From Ideonella benzenivorans (GTDB lineage Bacteria; Pseudomonadota; Gammaproteobacteria; Burkholderiales; Burkholderiaceae_C), in NCBI RefSeq assembly GCF_020387415.1, contig NZ_JAGWCB010000006.1:186001-250000 (forward strand): DNA of 64,000 nucleotides, in the 5' to 3' direction. The notes beneath the pieces are model-generated. The model had not been told where the DNA came from. It searched no databases and saw nothing but the letters and a program-made list of their open reading frames with translations. Each line of letters begins with the position of its first letter. Position 1 is the first letter of the stretch. Made by a program: the position numbers and the translations under genes. Shown here piece by piece: positions 18,580 through 27,272 of the stretch.

Positions 18580-21500
18580 ATGTTCGGTCGGGCCAAGAAG
18601 GCGAGTTCCTCCGTCCGTGGGCGGGTTGAGTCGGTCGAGGGGCGGAGCCTGCGTGGCTGGGCCTGTGCGGTGGGGCCGAGCGAGACCCTTGAGCTGCTCG
18701 TCGATGGCCAGGCGGTGATCGCCGGAGTGACTCGCCTCGACCGGGCCGATGTGCAGGCCGCCTTGCACAGCGAGCGTCTGGCCCTGGGCTTCCGCATCGT
18801 CCTGCCCTCCGGGTTGGAGGAGCGGCTGGCCGATGGCGGCCGCTGCCGGCTGGCCGTGCGGGTCAACGGGCAACTGTTGCCCGCGGATGTGGACCTGACT
18901 CTGGATGCCGCCCGCTGGGCGGCGCTGGCGGTGCCCGCTCCCACCGTGGGGGCGGTGCAGGGGCGGTTGGAGGCGCTGGAGGGCTTGCTGCTGAAGGGGT
19001 GGGTGGTGACGGCCGATCCCCGGGCACGCATCGAATTGCTGCTGGCCGGCGAGCTCGTGGACGCCGCCAGTGTCCGGGTGGAGCGCGAAGACGTGCGCCA
19101 GACGGTGCCGGGGGCGCCCGCGCTGCCCGGCTTCGAGCTGGAGCTGCCCTCGCATCTCTGGCAGCAACTGCCCGAGGGTCGTGAGGCGCAGCTGTCGGTG
19201 CGGGTCCAGGACCAGGTGCTGCCCAGCGACGTGGTGCTGCGGGTGGGGCGGCATCAGGTGCTGGAGGAGTTGCAGGCGCTCGCCACCAGCGCGGACACGG
19301 CAGATGACACGCGGCCTGTGCGGCAGTACCGCCTGCTGGCTGCGCTGGAGCATGCGGCGGCGGCGGGGCTGATGACCCACCTGCCGCCGGCGCTGGCCGC
19401 TTTCGTGCGGCGAGAGACCGCGCGTTTCGGGCTGCCGGCACCGCAAGACGCCGGGCCGGGCGCGGAGCTTGCACGGCCGCGTGCGGAGCACGACATCGCC
19501 CAGCTCACCGTGTGGCGGGCACAGCGGGATTTCAACGCCCGCTGGAGGCCAGGGGCCGAGGCGGCCGCGGTGCTGCGGGAGACGCTGAAGGCGCAGGCAC
19601 TGGGCGAGGACACCGCGCAGCGGTTCCTGCAGACCCTGATCCCGTTCTTCTGTGCCCAGCACCAGTACGCGGCCTTGCGGGTCCACCTGGACATTCCGGC
19701 GTTGAAGATGCAGGCCAAGGGGGGACAGGCCTGGGCCATTTCCCTGCTGCTGGCCGAGTGCGTCGCAGCCGCCGATTTCCAGCAGGCCGCCAAGGTGACC
19801 CAGCGCCTGCTGGACGCGCCGGGCTGGCTGAACACCGAGTGCGTGGCCCAGGCCGCCCGGGACTTCCTGCGCCATGGCGAACGCCATCCCGTGCGTGACG
19901 AGGCCGCGATGGCGCTGGGGCGGGCGCTGGTGGCTTTGCTCGACCGGGTGGCCCGCGATCCTTGGGGGCGTGCCCACGATCTCCATCTGATCGACGCCCA
20001 GGTGTCTTTGCTGCTGATGGCGCCGGCCTGGCCCGCGAAGCTGACCGAAGAGCTGCTGGACAAGGCGCAGCGGCACTACGCCTTGGTGCCGGCGTTCTGG
20101 GACTGCCTGCTGCGCCGCTGGCCCGCGGGCGTGGCCCTGCCAGGGCGGCTGGCAGCCGCGCAGCGCGCCATGACCCAGTTGCAGGTCTTGCTGCGTCCAG
20201 GGGCCTCGGGACGTTTGGCCGAAAGCGATCTGGAACTGGCCTTGCAGCAGCTGCGTGGCGGCCTCAATCGTGGACATGCCGATGCCTGGCAGGCCGCGCG
20301 CGAGATCATTCTGGCCCTGCGCATGACGCCGGGCACCCCCCCGGGGCTGCCGCGCTGGGTGGCCGAGCTGGAGGGACTGGCGCCGTCGGATGTGCTGCGC
20401 TTGGCGGCGCATCCGCTGACCGACGTGCAGACCGATTTGCCGAGCGACCTGCTGCGCCAGGCCGTGCGCGGTGTCACCGGGGTGCCGCTGGGGCCGCTGG
20501 CCGAGCAGACCTGTGCTGTCTGGCGGACCCTGGCGGCGGCCCGTTCCGATCAGGCTCATGCGGCCCTGCCCACGCTGAGCGAATGTCGGCGCCTCAATGT
20601 TAGGGAGACCCAGTTCCTCGGGGTCCATCTGGCGACGCTGCGGCTGGTGCTGATGGCGGAACGGGACTCCACGGGGGCAGGGCAGGTGCCCGATGCCGAG
20701 CTGGCCGAGCTGCGCAGCCTCTGGATGAGCGCCTGGCAGCAGCGGGCGGTGGACGAGGTGCCGTGCGCGCCGCTGTGGAACGCCTGGTTGCTGGTGCAGC
20801 GGCTGCTGCGGCGTTGGCCCGCGCAGTCGGGCTGGTCCGACCTGGTGGCCGATTGGTCGGCCTGCCTGACCCCCGAAGCGCAGGCGCCGGTTCATCTGCC
20901 CGACGAGGAACAGCTGCGGCTGAGCAGCCCTGGCTGGGGGCAGGACACGCTGGTGGTCGTCTATTCCTGTCGCGCGAACCTGGCCAGCCGTGTGCAGGCC
21001 ATCCGCGACAGCTGGGGCCGCAGCCTGACGGTGCAGGGGGTGCCCTGGGTGGTGCTGGTGGGCGAAGGGGACGGAGTGGCGCCGACGGGGCTGGCCGGCG
21101 ACCTGTTGGCGCTGCCGGTGTCGGATGCCTATGAGCACCTGCCCGACAAGACCCTGGCCCTGATGGCCTGGGTGGTCCGGCACACCGATTTCGCCTACCT
21201 CTACAAGATCGACGACGATTGCCATCTGGACGTGGGGACCTTCCAGGCCCGTTCTCTGCATCGCTGCCATCACTACATGGGGCGCCCGCTCCGCCGCGGG
21301 GAGGGCGATACGGACCGCCGCTGGCACCAGGCGCGTTCAGCCTCTGCGCGCGGGGCGGGGGCTTTGGACAAATCGCCTGAGCCCTCGGTCTATGCCGATG
21401 GGGGCTCCGGCTACTTTGTCTCGCGGCCCGCCATGCAATGGCTGGGACGGCGCAGCGCGACCACCCAGGGCGCACGCCTGCGCCTGGCGTCCTTCATGGA

Positions 21501-22707
21501 GGACAAGCTGATCGGCGATCTGCTGGCGGGCTGCGGCGTCCCCCTCAGTGCCGAAGGCTACGAAACCCTGGTGCGCCGGCGTTTTGGCCCGGGAGCTGCT
21601 CCGGTCAATGCATACCAGAACACCTTCTTCCCTGGGCAGTCGAGTCCCACCTGGGTGACGCATCTGGACGAGTCCAGCTCGATGGCCAGCGTCGAGGCCG
21701 CGCGGGTACAGACCGCGCTGCGCCCGCCGCGCCTCTGGCCCACCGTGGCCCAGCCCGTGCTGGGCGGCGTGGCGGGCACCAACCAGCTGGAGTTGCTCAG
21801 TACCCCCGAAGGGGTGGCGGCCCTGGCCGACGCGCCGGTGATCGTGGTGGCCGTGGCGCGCAACGAGAAGATCCTGATGCCGCACTTTCTGACCCATTAC
21901 CGGGCCCTGGGCGTGCGCCACTTCGTGCTGGTGGACAACCTCTCCGACGATGGCACGCGGGAGTACCTGCGGGCCCAGCCAGACGTGGTGCTCTATTCAG
22001 CCGACACGGAATACCGGCATTCCCACTATGGGGTGGCTTGGCAGCAGGCGGTGCTGGGGGCGCACGCGCTGGGGCGCTGGGTCGTGCTGGCTGACATCGA
22101 CGAGATGCTGGTCTACGAAGACTGCGAACACCGCCCCATCACCGAATGGCTGGCCGAGCTGGATGCCCAGGGGCACGACGCTGCCCTCACCCTGATGGTG
22201 GACATGTATCCGGAAGGCGATCTGTCGGCCGCTGATTTCACCGCCGGTGGCAGCCCGTTTGAGATTGCGCCGTATTTCGATGCGCAGCCCCTGGTGCACT
22301 GGCAGCTGGGGGCGGGCCACTATTCCAACGGTCCGACCTACCTCAGTGCCTTGCGGCATCGCTTGATTCCCGGCTCGGCTCCCAACCTCTACACCTCGCA
22401 GAAGGTGGCGGTGTTCCGTCATGCCCCCTGGGTGAGGCTGTCGCAGGGTCTGCATTACGCTTCCAACCTGAAGGTGGCGCCGCAGCCGGTGGCCTTTGCC
22501 CATTTCAAGTACCACGCGGGCTTCCAGCAAAAGGTCTTGCAGGAAATCGCGCGCAAGCAGCATTTCAACGGGGCCGAGGAATACCGCAAATATCTGGCCT
22601 TGGTGGCCGAGGCCCGTCAAAGCCTGCAGGATCCCCAGCAATCCCGGCGATGGACGGGAAGCCGGCAGCTGATGACCCATCTGTGGGACACCCACCGCGA
22701 TGACTGA
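18580..22707 (+). CDS. Large bimodular glycosyltransferase: two GW modules, GT31-like and GT2/GT92-like domains
   Basis: This 1375-residue protein begins with two tandem beta modules (about residues 12-105 and 125-215). Each shows a GWA/GWV core, a dG-x-V strand and a closing R-x-D...GF pattern. A long helical region without recognisable motifs fills about 230-770. A GT31 (galactosyltransferase-like) domain starts near 790 (TLVVVYSCRANLASR), with a metal-binding DDD at 878-880, the GGSGYFVSRPAM loop and an EDK motif. A second GT-A domain starts near 1088 (VIVVAVARNEK), with VLADIDEM near 1172, as in GT2/GT92 proteins. It should add two sugars. ATG 18580 has AGGGAAGGGG upstream; its end overlaps the next gene by 8 bp. 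Confidence 0.78.
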   Translation: MFGRAKKASSSVRGRVESVEGRSLRGWACAVGPSETLELLVDGQAVIAGVTRLDRADVQAALHSERLALGFRIVLPSGLEERLADGGRCRLAVRVNGQLLPADVDLTLDAARWAALAVPAPTVGAVQGRLEALEGLLLKGWVVTADPRARIELLLAGELVDAASVRVEREDVRQTVPGAPALPGFELELPSHLWQQLPEGREAQLSVRVQDQVLPSDVVLRVGRHQVLEELQALATSADTADDTRPVRQYRLLAALEHAAAAGLMTHLPPALAAFVRRETARFGLPAPQDAGPGAELARPRAEHDIAQLTVWRAQRDFNARWRPGAEAAAVLRETLKAQALGEDTAQRFLQTLIPFFCAQHQYAALRVHLDIPALKMQAKGGQAWAISLLLAECVAAADFQQAAKVTQRLLDAPGWLNTECVAQAARDFLRHGERHPVRDEAAMALGRALVALLDRVARDPWGRAHDLHLIDAQVSLLLMAPAWPAKLTEELLDKAQRHYALVPAFWDCLLRRWPAGVALPGRLAAAQRAMTQLQVLLRPGASGRLAESDLELALQQLRGGLNRGHADAWQAAREIILALRMTPGTPPGLPRWVAELEGLAPSDVLRLAAHPLTDVQTDLPSDLLRQAVRGVTGVPLGPLAEQTCAVWRTLAAARSDQAHAALPTLSECRRLNVRETQFLGVHLATLRLVLMAERDSTGAGQVPDAELAELRSLWMSAWQQRAVDEVPCAPLWNAWLLVQRLLRRWPAQSGWSDLVADWSACLTPEAQAPVHLPDEEQLRLSSPGWGQDTLVVVYSCRANLASRVQAIRDSWGRSLTVQGVPWVVLVGEGDGVAPTGLAGDLLALPVSDAYEHLPDKTLALMAWVVRHTDFAYLYKIDDDCHLDVGTFQARSLHRCHHYMGRPLRRGEGDTDRRWHQARSASARGAGALDKSPEPSVYADGGSGYFVSRPAMQWLGRRSATTQGARLRLASFMEDKLIGDLLAGCGVPLSAEGYETLVRRRFGPGAAPVNAYQNTFFPGQSSPTWVTHLDESSSMASVEAARVQTALRPPRLWPTVAQPVLGGVAGTNQLELLSTPEGVAALADAPVIVVAVARNEKILMPHFLTHYRALGVRHFVLVDNLSDDGTREYLRAQPDVVLYSADTEYRHSHYGVAWQQAVLGAHALGRWVVLADIDEMLVYEDCEHRPITEWLAELDAQGHDAALTLMVDMYPEGDLSAADFTAGGSPFEIAPYFDAQPLVHWQLGAGHYSNGPTYLSALRHRLIPGSAPNLYTSQKVAVFRHAPWVRLSQGLHYASNLKVAPQPVAFAHFKYHAGFQQKVLQEIARKQHFNGAEEYRKYLALVAEARQSLQDPQQSRRWTGSRQLMTHLWDTHRDD

Positions 22708-24403
22708 GCAGCATTTCCCCATCCTGCCCGCACAGGAGGCGCCCGTGCTCTGGTGGTGGCCTGACGGCGTGGCGGTGGCGGACGCGCCCTCAATGCCAAC
22801 GACCGAAGAAGGGGTGCCCTGGATCCGTCCGTTCATGGCGGAACGTGGGGGATCGGCGTCGTCGGCCCAGGACGACCGTTGGCGCCACGCCCAACTCAAG
22901 GCGACCCTGGAAGAGGCTCTGGCCCGCCGCCGGCCCCTCGTGCATGGGGGGGGAGACGGGGGGCCTTTGTTCCAGTGGGCCTTGCTGCGCCTGGCCACCC
23001 GTCTGGGCTATCGGCATCGCGTGCTGCATTGGGCGGACCGGCTGCGGGCGTTGCGTGCAGTGGCCCATCGTCTGGGGTGGCCGGACCAGGAGCGTCGTTT
23101 GCCGGTCTTGCTGCGCGCCGACGCCGCCATCCAGCAACGGTTGGCGTATGTCTGCCAATTGATGCAGGCAGGCGGCCATGACTGGCAAGCGGTGTCGCTG
23201 GCAGCGCCCCCGGACGCATTGCTCTTCTCGGGCCTGCCCGCCCCCTGGGGGGAGGCCATGAGCCGCGCGTTGCAGGCGGCGTCGGCACCGCTGGCCGATG
23301 CGGCCGAAGCCCAGTTGAATCGAGAGACGGCTTGGCGAACGGATCTGCAACAGCGGCCCTGTTTCCTGCGGCCGAAGGCGTCAGAACCCGAAGGGCGCGA
23401 TCCGCGCGTCAAGCTGGCGCGCTTCGATGGCCTGCCGCCCTGGCTGGAGAAGGGGAGCCGGCTGAATCCGGGAGGCGTGGTGCTCTTTGACAGTCCGGCC
23501 CCGGCTCGACTCAGCCTGGCCCAGGACGGCGTGACCCATGCCCTGGACTGGCCGTGTCCGTCTCCGGGCGTCGCCGCCAAATGGCCGGATCTGCCGGCGG
23601 CCAAGGCCGCCCGTTTTCGGGCGGCCCCCCTGCAAGCGGATGACCGCCGCCCCGCCCGCCTGGTCGTGCAACCTGCCGATGGGGCGGATATCCCCGCGTT
23701 GGACCTCCGGTTCCAGCCGCACCCGCGCCCGCAGGTGTTGGGCATCTTTCTGTCCCGCTGGTCCATTGGCTATCAGCCGATACCCAAGGTGGCGTGCACG
23801 TCCTTGAAGGAAGCGTTGTTCCGGCTGGTGATGCAGGCGCCGTTCTCGCCGAATCTGGGCGGGGGCGCTTCGCACATCCATGCCTATTTCGACCAGCGTG
23901 AGCAGGACGTCACGCAGGCGGCTTGGCGGTTCCTGGTGGTCCGTGATCCGATCCAACGCTTCCTGTCGGGCTACAGCAACCGCGTGCTGCACCACCGGGA
24001 ACTCTCGCGCGACTATGTCGCCCGCTTGTCCGACAGCCTGGGGCTGCAGCCGGACGAGTTTCCCTGTGACCCGGATCTGGACACCTTCATCGCCAACTTC
24101 GACTTCTACTGTCGCGTGCCGACCATCCACCACCATTTCCGGCCCGTCAGCGAGTTCGTCGCGCCCTTGGTGGCCTTTGACCGGGTTTACGCGTTTGAGG
24201 AACTGTCCACCTTGGCGACGGACCTGTCCCAGCGCACCGGGCAACCTTTCACGATGCCCCATTCACAGCGGGGCGGGCCCAAGCTGACCGTGGGGCAGAT
24301 CGGGCCGGCCTCGATGAAGAAGCTGATCGACATCTACGCCCAGGACTACGCGATGCTGGCGCGCTATTACGCGCCGCCGGCCGCTTCAGCGGCGGGCCAG
24401 TGA
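22700..24403 (+). CDS. Sulfotransferase (family 2 type) with an unassigned N-terminal region
   Basis: The C-terminal part of this 567-residue protein is a PAPS-dependent sulfotransferase. IPKVACTSLKEALF near residue 362 is the 5'-phosphosulfate loop, and FLVVRDPIQRFLSGYSNR (about 411-428) is the 3'-phosphate site with Arg and Ser. The pattern resembles carbohydrate sulfotransferases of the Sulfotransfer_2 group. The first roughly 340 residues contain no motif I recognise; they include a W/R-rich helical part (LATRLGYRHRVLHWADRL) and a beta-rich part. The ATG overlaps the stop of the giant glycosyltransferase gene, suggesting they act on the same glycan unit. Its last 18 bp overlap the convergent GT90 gene. 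Confidence 0.82.
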   Translation: MTEQHFPILPAQEAPVLWWWPDGVAVADAPSMPTTEEGVPWIRPFMAERGGSASSAQDDRWRHAQLKATLEEALARRRPLVHGGGDGGPLFQWALLRLATRLGYRHRVLHWADRLRALRAVAHRLGWPDQERRLPVLLRADAAIQQRLAYVCQLMQAGGHDWQAVSLAAPPDALLFSGLPAPWGEAMSRALQAASAPLADAAEAQLNRETAWRTDLQQRPCFLRPKASEPEGRDPRVKLARFDGLPPWLEKGSRLNPGGVVLFDSPAPARLSLAQDGVTHALDWPCPSPGVAAKWPDLPAAKAARFRAAPLQADDRRPARLVVQPADGADIPALDLRFQPHPRPQVLGIFLSRWSIGYQPIPKVACTSLKEALFRLVMQAPFSPNLGGGASHIHAYFDQREQDVTQAAWRFLVVRDPIQRFLSGYSNRVLHHRELSRDYVARLSDSLGLQPDEFPCDPDLDTFIANFDFYCRVPTIHHHFRPVSEFVAPLVAFDRVYAFEELSTLATDLSQRTGQPFTMPHSQRGGPKLTVGQIGPASMKKLIDIYAQDYAMLARYYAPPAASAAGQ

Positions 24404-25531
24404 CCAGGTCGTTGGCAAGCCGGCGGTGCAGATCACCTGCTGTTCATAGCGCCGCAAGGTGGCGTAGTCGGCGGCCTCGCGCATCGCCACATCCAACTGC
24501 GGTTGCAGCAAGGCGTGGGCGGCGCGGATGATGTCCAGACAGCGTCGAGGGTGTCGCAGCAGGTCGTCCACGGTGGCCTCGATGGCTTCGCGCTCGGGGG
24601 GCACGGGCACGTAATGCACCCAGGGCTCCAGGCCGGCATCCAGGGCCGTTTCCCACTCCGAGTCGACCATCAGCGTGACCGAATTGGACAGCAGGCTCCA
24701 GTATTTGTTGGTGCCGATGTCGTTGCCATCGATCACGAGGAGAAACTTGCCCCCGCAATGCTCGGCCTGTGTGCGTCGCTGGCCCACCAGCCCATCCAGC
24801 AGCGTTTGAAGGATGGGGCTGTGGTCAAGGCGGGTCTGCTCCTGCGCGGACAGGATCAACTTCACATCCGCCCAAGGCGTGTTGCGCAGAGCATGGGCCA
24901 CGCGCCAGCGCGCCGTCTGGGGCAGATGGTGCTGTGCTCTGGATTCTTGACCTGCCATGAAAGATGAGGCAGCCCACCACAATTGCCTGTCGTCCGAAGG
25001 GATCGTGCCGCTGATTCGACCTCGCCAGATCAGGTTGGATGTTTTGGCTTCAAACGGAATGGGATCTGGCTCCAACGGCAGATTGGTGCTGCCCGGGCCC
25101 ATGAAATACCAGCCAAGCGGGAGCAGCACCACTTGCCCACGCTGAGCGCGTTTCCGTGCGAACTGCAGCACGGGCGTCCCCTGCAGTTCTGGCATGAACT
25201 GCGTGTAGTCCCAGGGCTGACCGTCTGACCAATTGGTCATGAAAAGACCGTGCAATTTCCAGGATCGGACCAGATTGCCAAAACGCGCCTGGCGGCGAGC
25301 CAATGGGCGCTTGGTTTCCGGGTGGCTTTCCACGAAGGCGCCCGTGGCGTCATCCCAGCGAGAAGCGGCCTCTCCCCTGGCGGTCGGGAAATAGCAGGGG
25401 GTGTCGGGGTCCAGAACACCCATCTGGGCCATCTGCCGACAAGCGACCAATCCGGCTTCGGTCAGCGCAAACGTCCTCCCTGGCGAGATGTCGGCCCAAC
25501 GAAAATCCAGTTGATCATCCAGCCAAGCCAT
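24386..25531 (-). CDS. Glycosyltransferase family 90 (CAP10/LpsA-like)
   Basis: The 381-residue protein carries the GT90 core near its C-terminus: FLLVIDGNDIGTNKYWSLLS, then VTLMVDSEWETAL and PWVHYVPV. An earlier LIWRGRISGT segment is also typical. Family members transfer xylose, glucose or similar sugars in fungal capsules and bacterial LPS. I chose ATG 25531 (MAWLDDQLDF), which has GGGAGG at good spacing; in-frame ATGs at 25579 and 25585 lack one. The gene is antisense to its neighbours, overlaps the previous gene's end, and has lower GC (67 of 120 bases, 56%, by hand count over 24961-25080, against 40 of 60 at 26041-26100). It may be a late insertion into the locus. Confidence 0.82.
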   Translation of the reverse strand: MAWLDDQLDFRWADISPGRTFALTEAGLVACRQMAQMGVLDPDTPCYFPTARGEAASRWDDATGAFVESHPETKRPLARRQARFGNLVRSWKLHGLFMTNWSDGQPWDYTQFMPELQGTPVLQFARKRAQRGQVVLLPLGWYFMGPGSTNLPLEPDPIPFEAKTSNLIWRGRISGTIPSDDRQLWWAASSFMAGQESRAQHHLPQTARWRVAHALRNTPWADVKLILSAQEQTRLDHSPILQTLLDGLVGQRRTQAEHCGGKFLLVIDGNDIGTNKYWSLLSNSVTLMVDSEWETALDAGLEPWVHYVPVPPEREAIEATVDDLLRHPRRCLDIIRAAHALLQPQLDVAMREAADYATLRRYEQQVICTAGLPTTWSLARR

Positions 25532-25647
25532 TCGTGCAGACCCTCCCAGGTATCGGCCATTTCGGACGCTGGGCCGCATTATCATTGCCCGCACCCTGGG
25601 GCGCGTCGTTCCGATGGCCATGGGGAATTCTTTTGCTTCGGAGTGCC

Positions 25648-26373
25648 ATGCCCGACTCTGCCGACACGCCGCGCCTGGCACGGGCGCATGAACTCACGCT
25701 GACCTTGCGGTCCCTGCAGCGGCGTCTGAACCAGACTGTGGATGCGTTGTGCGGGCTGGCCGCTGGCGAGGTGGCTGAGGCCGTCCCGGCCCCGGCCCAT
25801 GGGGAGGACTGGGGGCCTGCACTGTTCTCGCTGCCGCTGGTGGAGCCCGTGCGTCTGCAGCCAGCCTCCGGCACGGCCCTGGGGCCAGGAGCCATCTTCT
25901 ACGTGGGCGAGCACCAGGGCGTGCTGCAACTGGTGCAGGCCCCGGTCTCTGGCGTGGGGGCCCCGCGCTATGCCTGCCGCATCAACTTCGCCGATTTCGA
26001 CGGGGAGTGGATGTCGCTGGTGTTCGACCTGCGTCCACTGCTGGAGACGGTCTTGCCAGGCCAGACGCGGCTGGTGCTGTGGGCTGAACACGAGCGACTG
26101 CCGGCGCAGGCGCTGCAGGTCCGGTGCAGTTGGCGCAGCGAAGGAGGAGAGCTGCAGGTCAGCCAAGCCGGGGTGGAGGCTGGTGAGCCGGTGCAGCTGT
26201 CGCTGGACCTGGGGTGGCTTCAGCCGGCATCGCTGCAGGTGCTGGACCTGCATCTGATCTTCCCGGCGGCGGGGCGTGGCACCATCACCTTGCGGGGGAT
26301 GCAGGCGTCGATGCATGTGCAGCCCGTGGCCACGACGGGGGGTGACCCGGATGTGTTCGAGGAGACGCCATGA
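25648..26373 (+). CDS. Unassigned protein: N-terminal helix plus beta-sandwich-like domain
   Basis: I do not recognise the family. The 241-residue product starts with a short amphipathic helical region (LTLTLRSLQRRLNQTVDAL) and a Pro/Ala linker. The rest (about 50-235) has the alternating hydrophobic pattern of a jelly-roll or carbohydrate-binding beta-sandwich, including YACRINFADFDGEWMSLVFD and LDLHLIFPAAGRGTITLRGM. No signal peptide or catalytic motif is seen. ATG 25648 is preceded by GGAG. Its stop overlaps the next ATG (ATGA), starting a five-gene coupled run to 30671. The 116-bp gap to the divergent GT90 gene should hold promoters for both. A scaffold or glycan-binding role is only a guess. 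Confidence 0.6.
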   Translation: MPDSADTPRLARAHELTLTLRSLQRRLNQTVDALCGLAAGEVAEAVPAPAHGEDWGPALFSLPLVEPVRLQPASGTALGPGAIFYVGEHQGVLQLVQAPVSGVGAPRYACRINFADFDGEWMSLVFDLRPLLETVLPGQTRLVLWAEHERLPAQALQVRCSWRSEGGELQVSQAGVEAGEPVQLSLDLGWLQPASLQVLDLHLIFPAAGRGTITLRGMQASMHVQPVATTGGDPDVFEETP

Positions 26374-27272
26374 GCCCGAGCGTGGCGGGTGCTGCCTGCA
26401 TCGACTGGGCGGGGGGGCAGGTGCTGGGCTTTGCCCTTCCTGCCACCGACGATGTGCTCTATGAGCGCGTCACGCTGACCCTGGACGGTCTGCCGCTGGT
26501 GTCGGCGGTGGCCAACCGGTCGGTGTTCGAGCTGGGTGAGGCCTGGGCCAGCCTGCCCGTGCCGGCCCGCGAGCAGAGCGGGTTTGCGCTGCGCATCCCA
26601 CAGCGGCGGCTGCTGCCATCTCACCTGAGTGCGGCGCCGTTGACCTTGGCAGTGCAGGACAGCCAGGGCCGATGCCTGCTGGAGACCTCACTGGCCGGCG
26701 GCGCGGCGGTGCTGGCGCTGACCGATGGCGCGCCGGTGGATTTGCTCTACGAGGTGCATTTCCAGGGCGTGGAGGGCGGCTCGCTTCTGGGGGAGGTGAG
26801 GGACCGCCTGGGCTTGGGGCACCGGCCACCGCTGTGTGTGCGCTTCAACGAGGGGCCGGCGCAGCCCGTTCCCTGGCTGGGGGAGCCGGCCGAGGCCGGC
26901 GTGCACCGCTTCGAGATCCCGCTGGCTGCCGAGTCTCTGCAGGCGGGTGCCAATCTGCTGCAGCTGACGGGGCGGGAGGGGCAACCCCTGGCCAGCTACC
27001 CGATCCGTCTGGGGGCGGCCTTTGAAGGCGATCCCGCCCAGCGCTTGCAGGCCCTGGAGACCGAGGTGCAGTTTCTCAAGCGCCTGCTGCTGAGCCCGCC
27101 GGAGGGCGGCACGGGCGCGGCGCCGCTGGACCTGCTCAAGAGCGAGATCGTGGGCATCTGCTCCGAGATGCTGGGCATGCAGCGCATCCACCTGGAGCGC
27201 GAGATCGATGCGCGCCTGCGGCTGGCGCTGGCCGCCGCCGAGCCGTCACCGCCCGCCGATTCGACACCATGA
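26370..27272 (+). CDS. Unassigned protein: GW-like beta module plus C-terminal coiled coil
   Basis: The 300-residue protein opens with a module (about residues 8-75) resembling the GW modules of the enzymes at 18580 and 36274: QVLGFALP..., a LTLDGLPL strand, and a closing GFALRIP. A second similar beta region may follow (about 125-215). Residues about 225-290 are helical and heptad-like (RLQALETEVQFLKRLLL, then MQRIHLEREIDARLRLAL). No catalytic motif, signal peptide or membrane helix is seen. It is coupled by ATGA overlaps to the genes on both sides, the downstream one being a GT4 glycosyltransferase. An adaptor that tethers the transferase is plausible but unproven. Confidence 0.6.
   Translation: MSPSVAGAACIDWAGGQVLGFALPATDDVLYERVTLTLDGLPLVSAVANRSVFELGEAWASLPVPAREQSGFALRIPQRRLLPSHLSAAPLTLAVQDSQGRCLLETSLAGGAAVLALTDGAPVDLLYEVHFQGVEGGSLLGEVRDRLGLGHRPPLCVRFNEGPAQPVPWLGEPAEAGVHRFEIPLAAESLQAGANLLQLTGREGQPLASYPIRLGAAFEGDPAQRLQALETEVQFLKRLLLSPPEGGTGAAPLDLLKSEIVGICSEMLGMQRIHLEREIDARLRLALAAAEPSPPADSTP

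Noticed and set aside
18499-21327. Minus-strand open frame opposite the giant glycosyltransferase
   Set aside because: The plus strand has ribosome-binding site, modules and GT motifs in order; the antisense product is Gln/Arg/His-rich filler.
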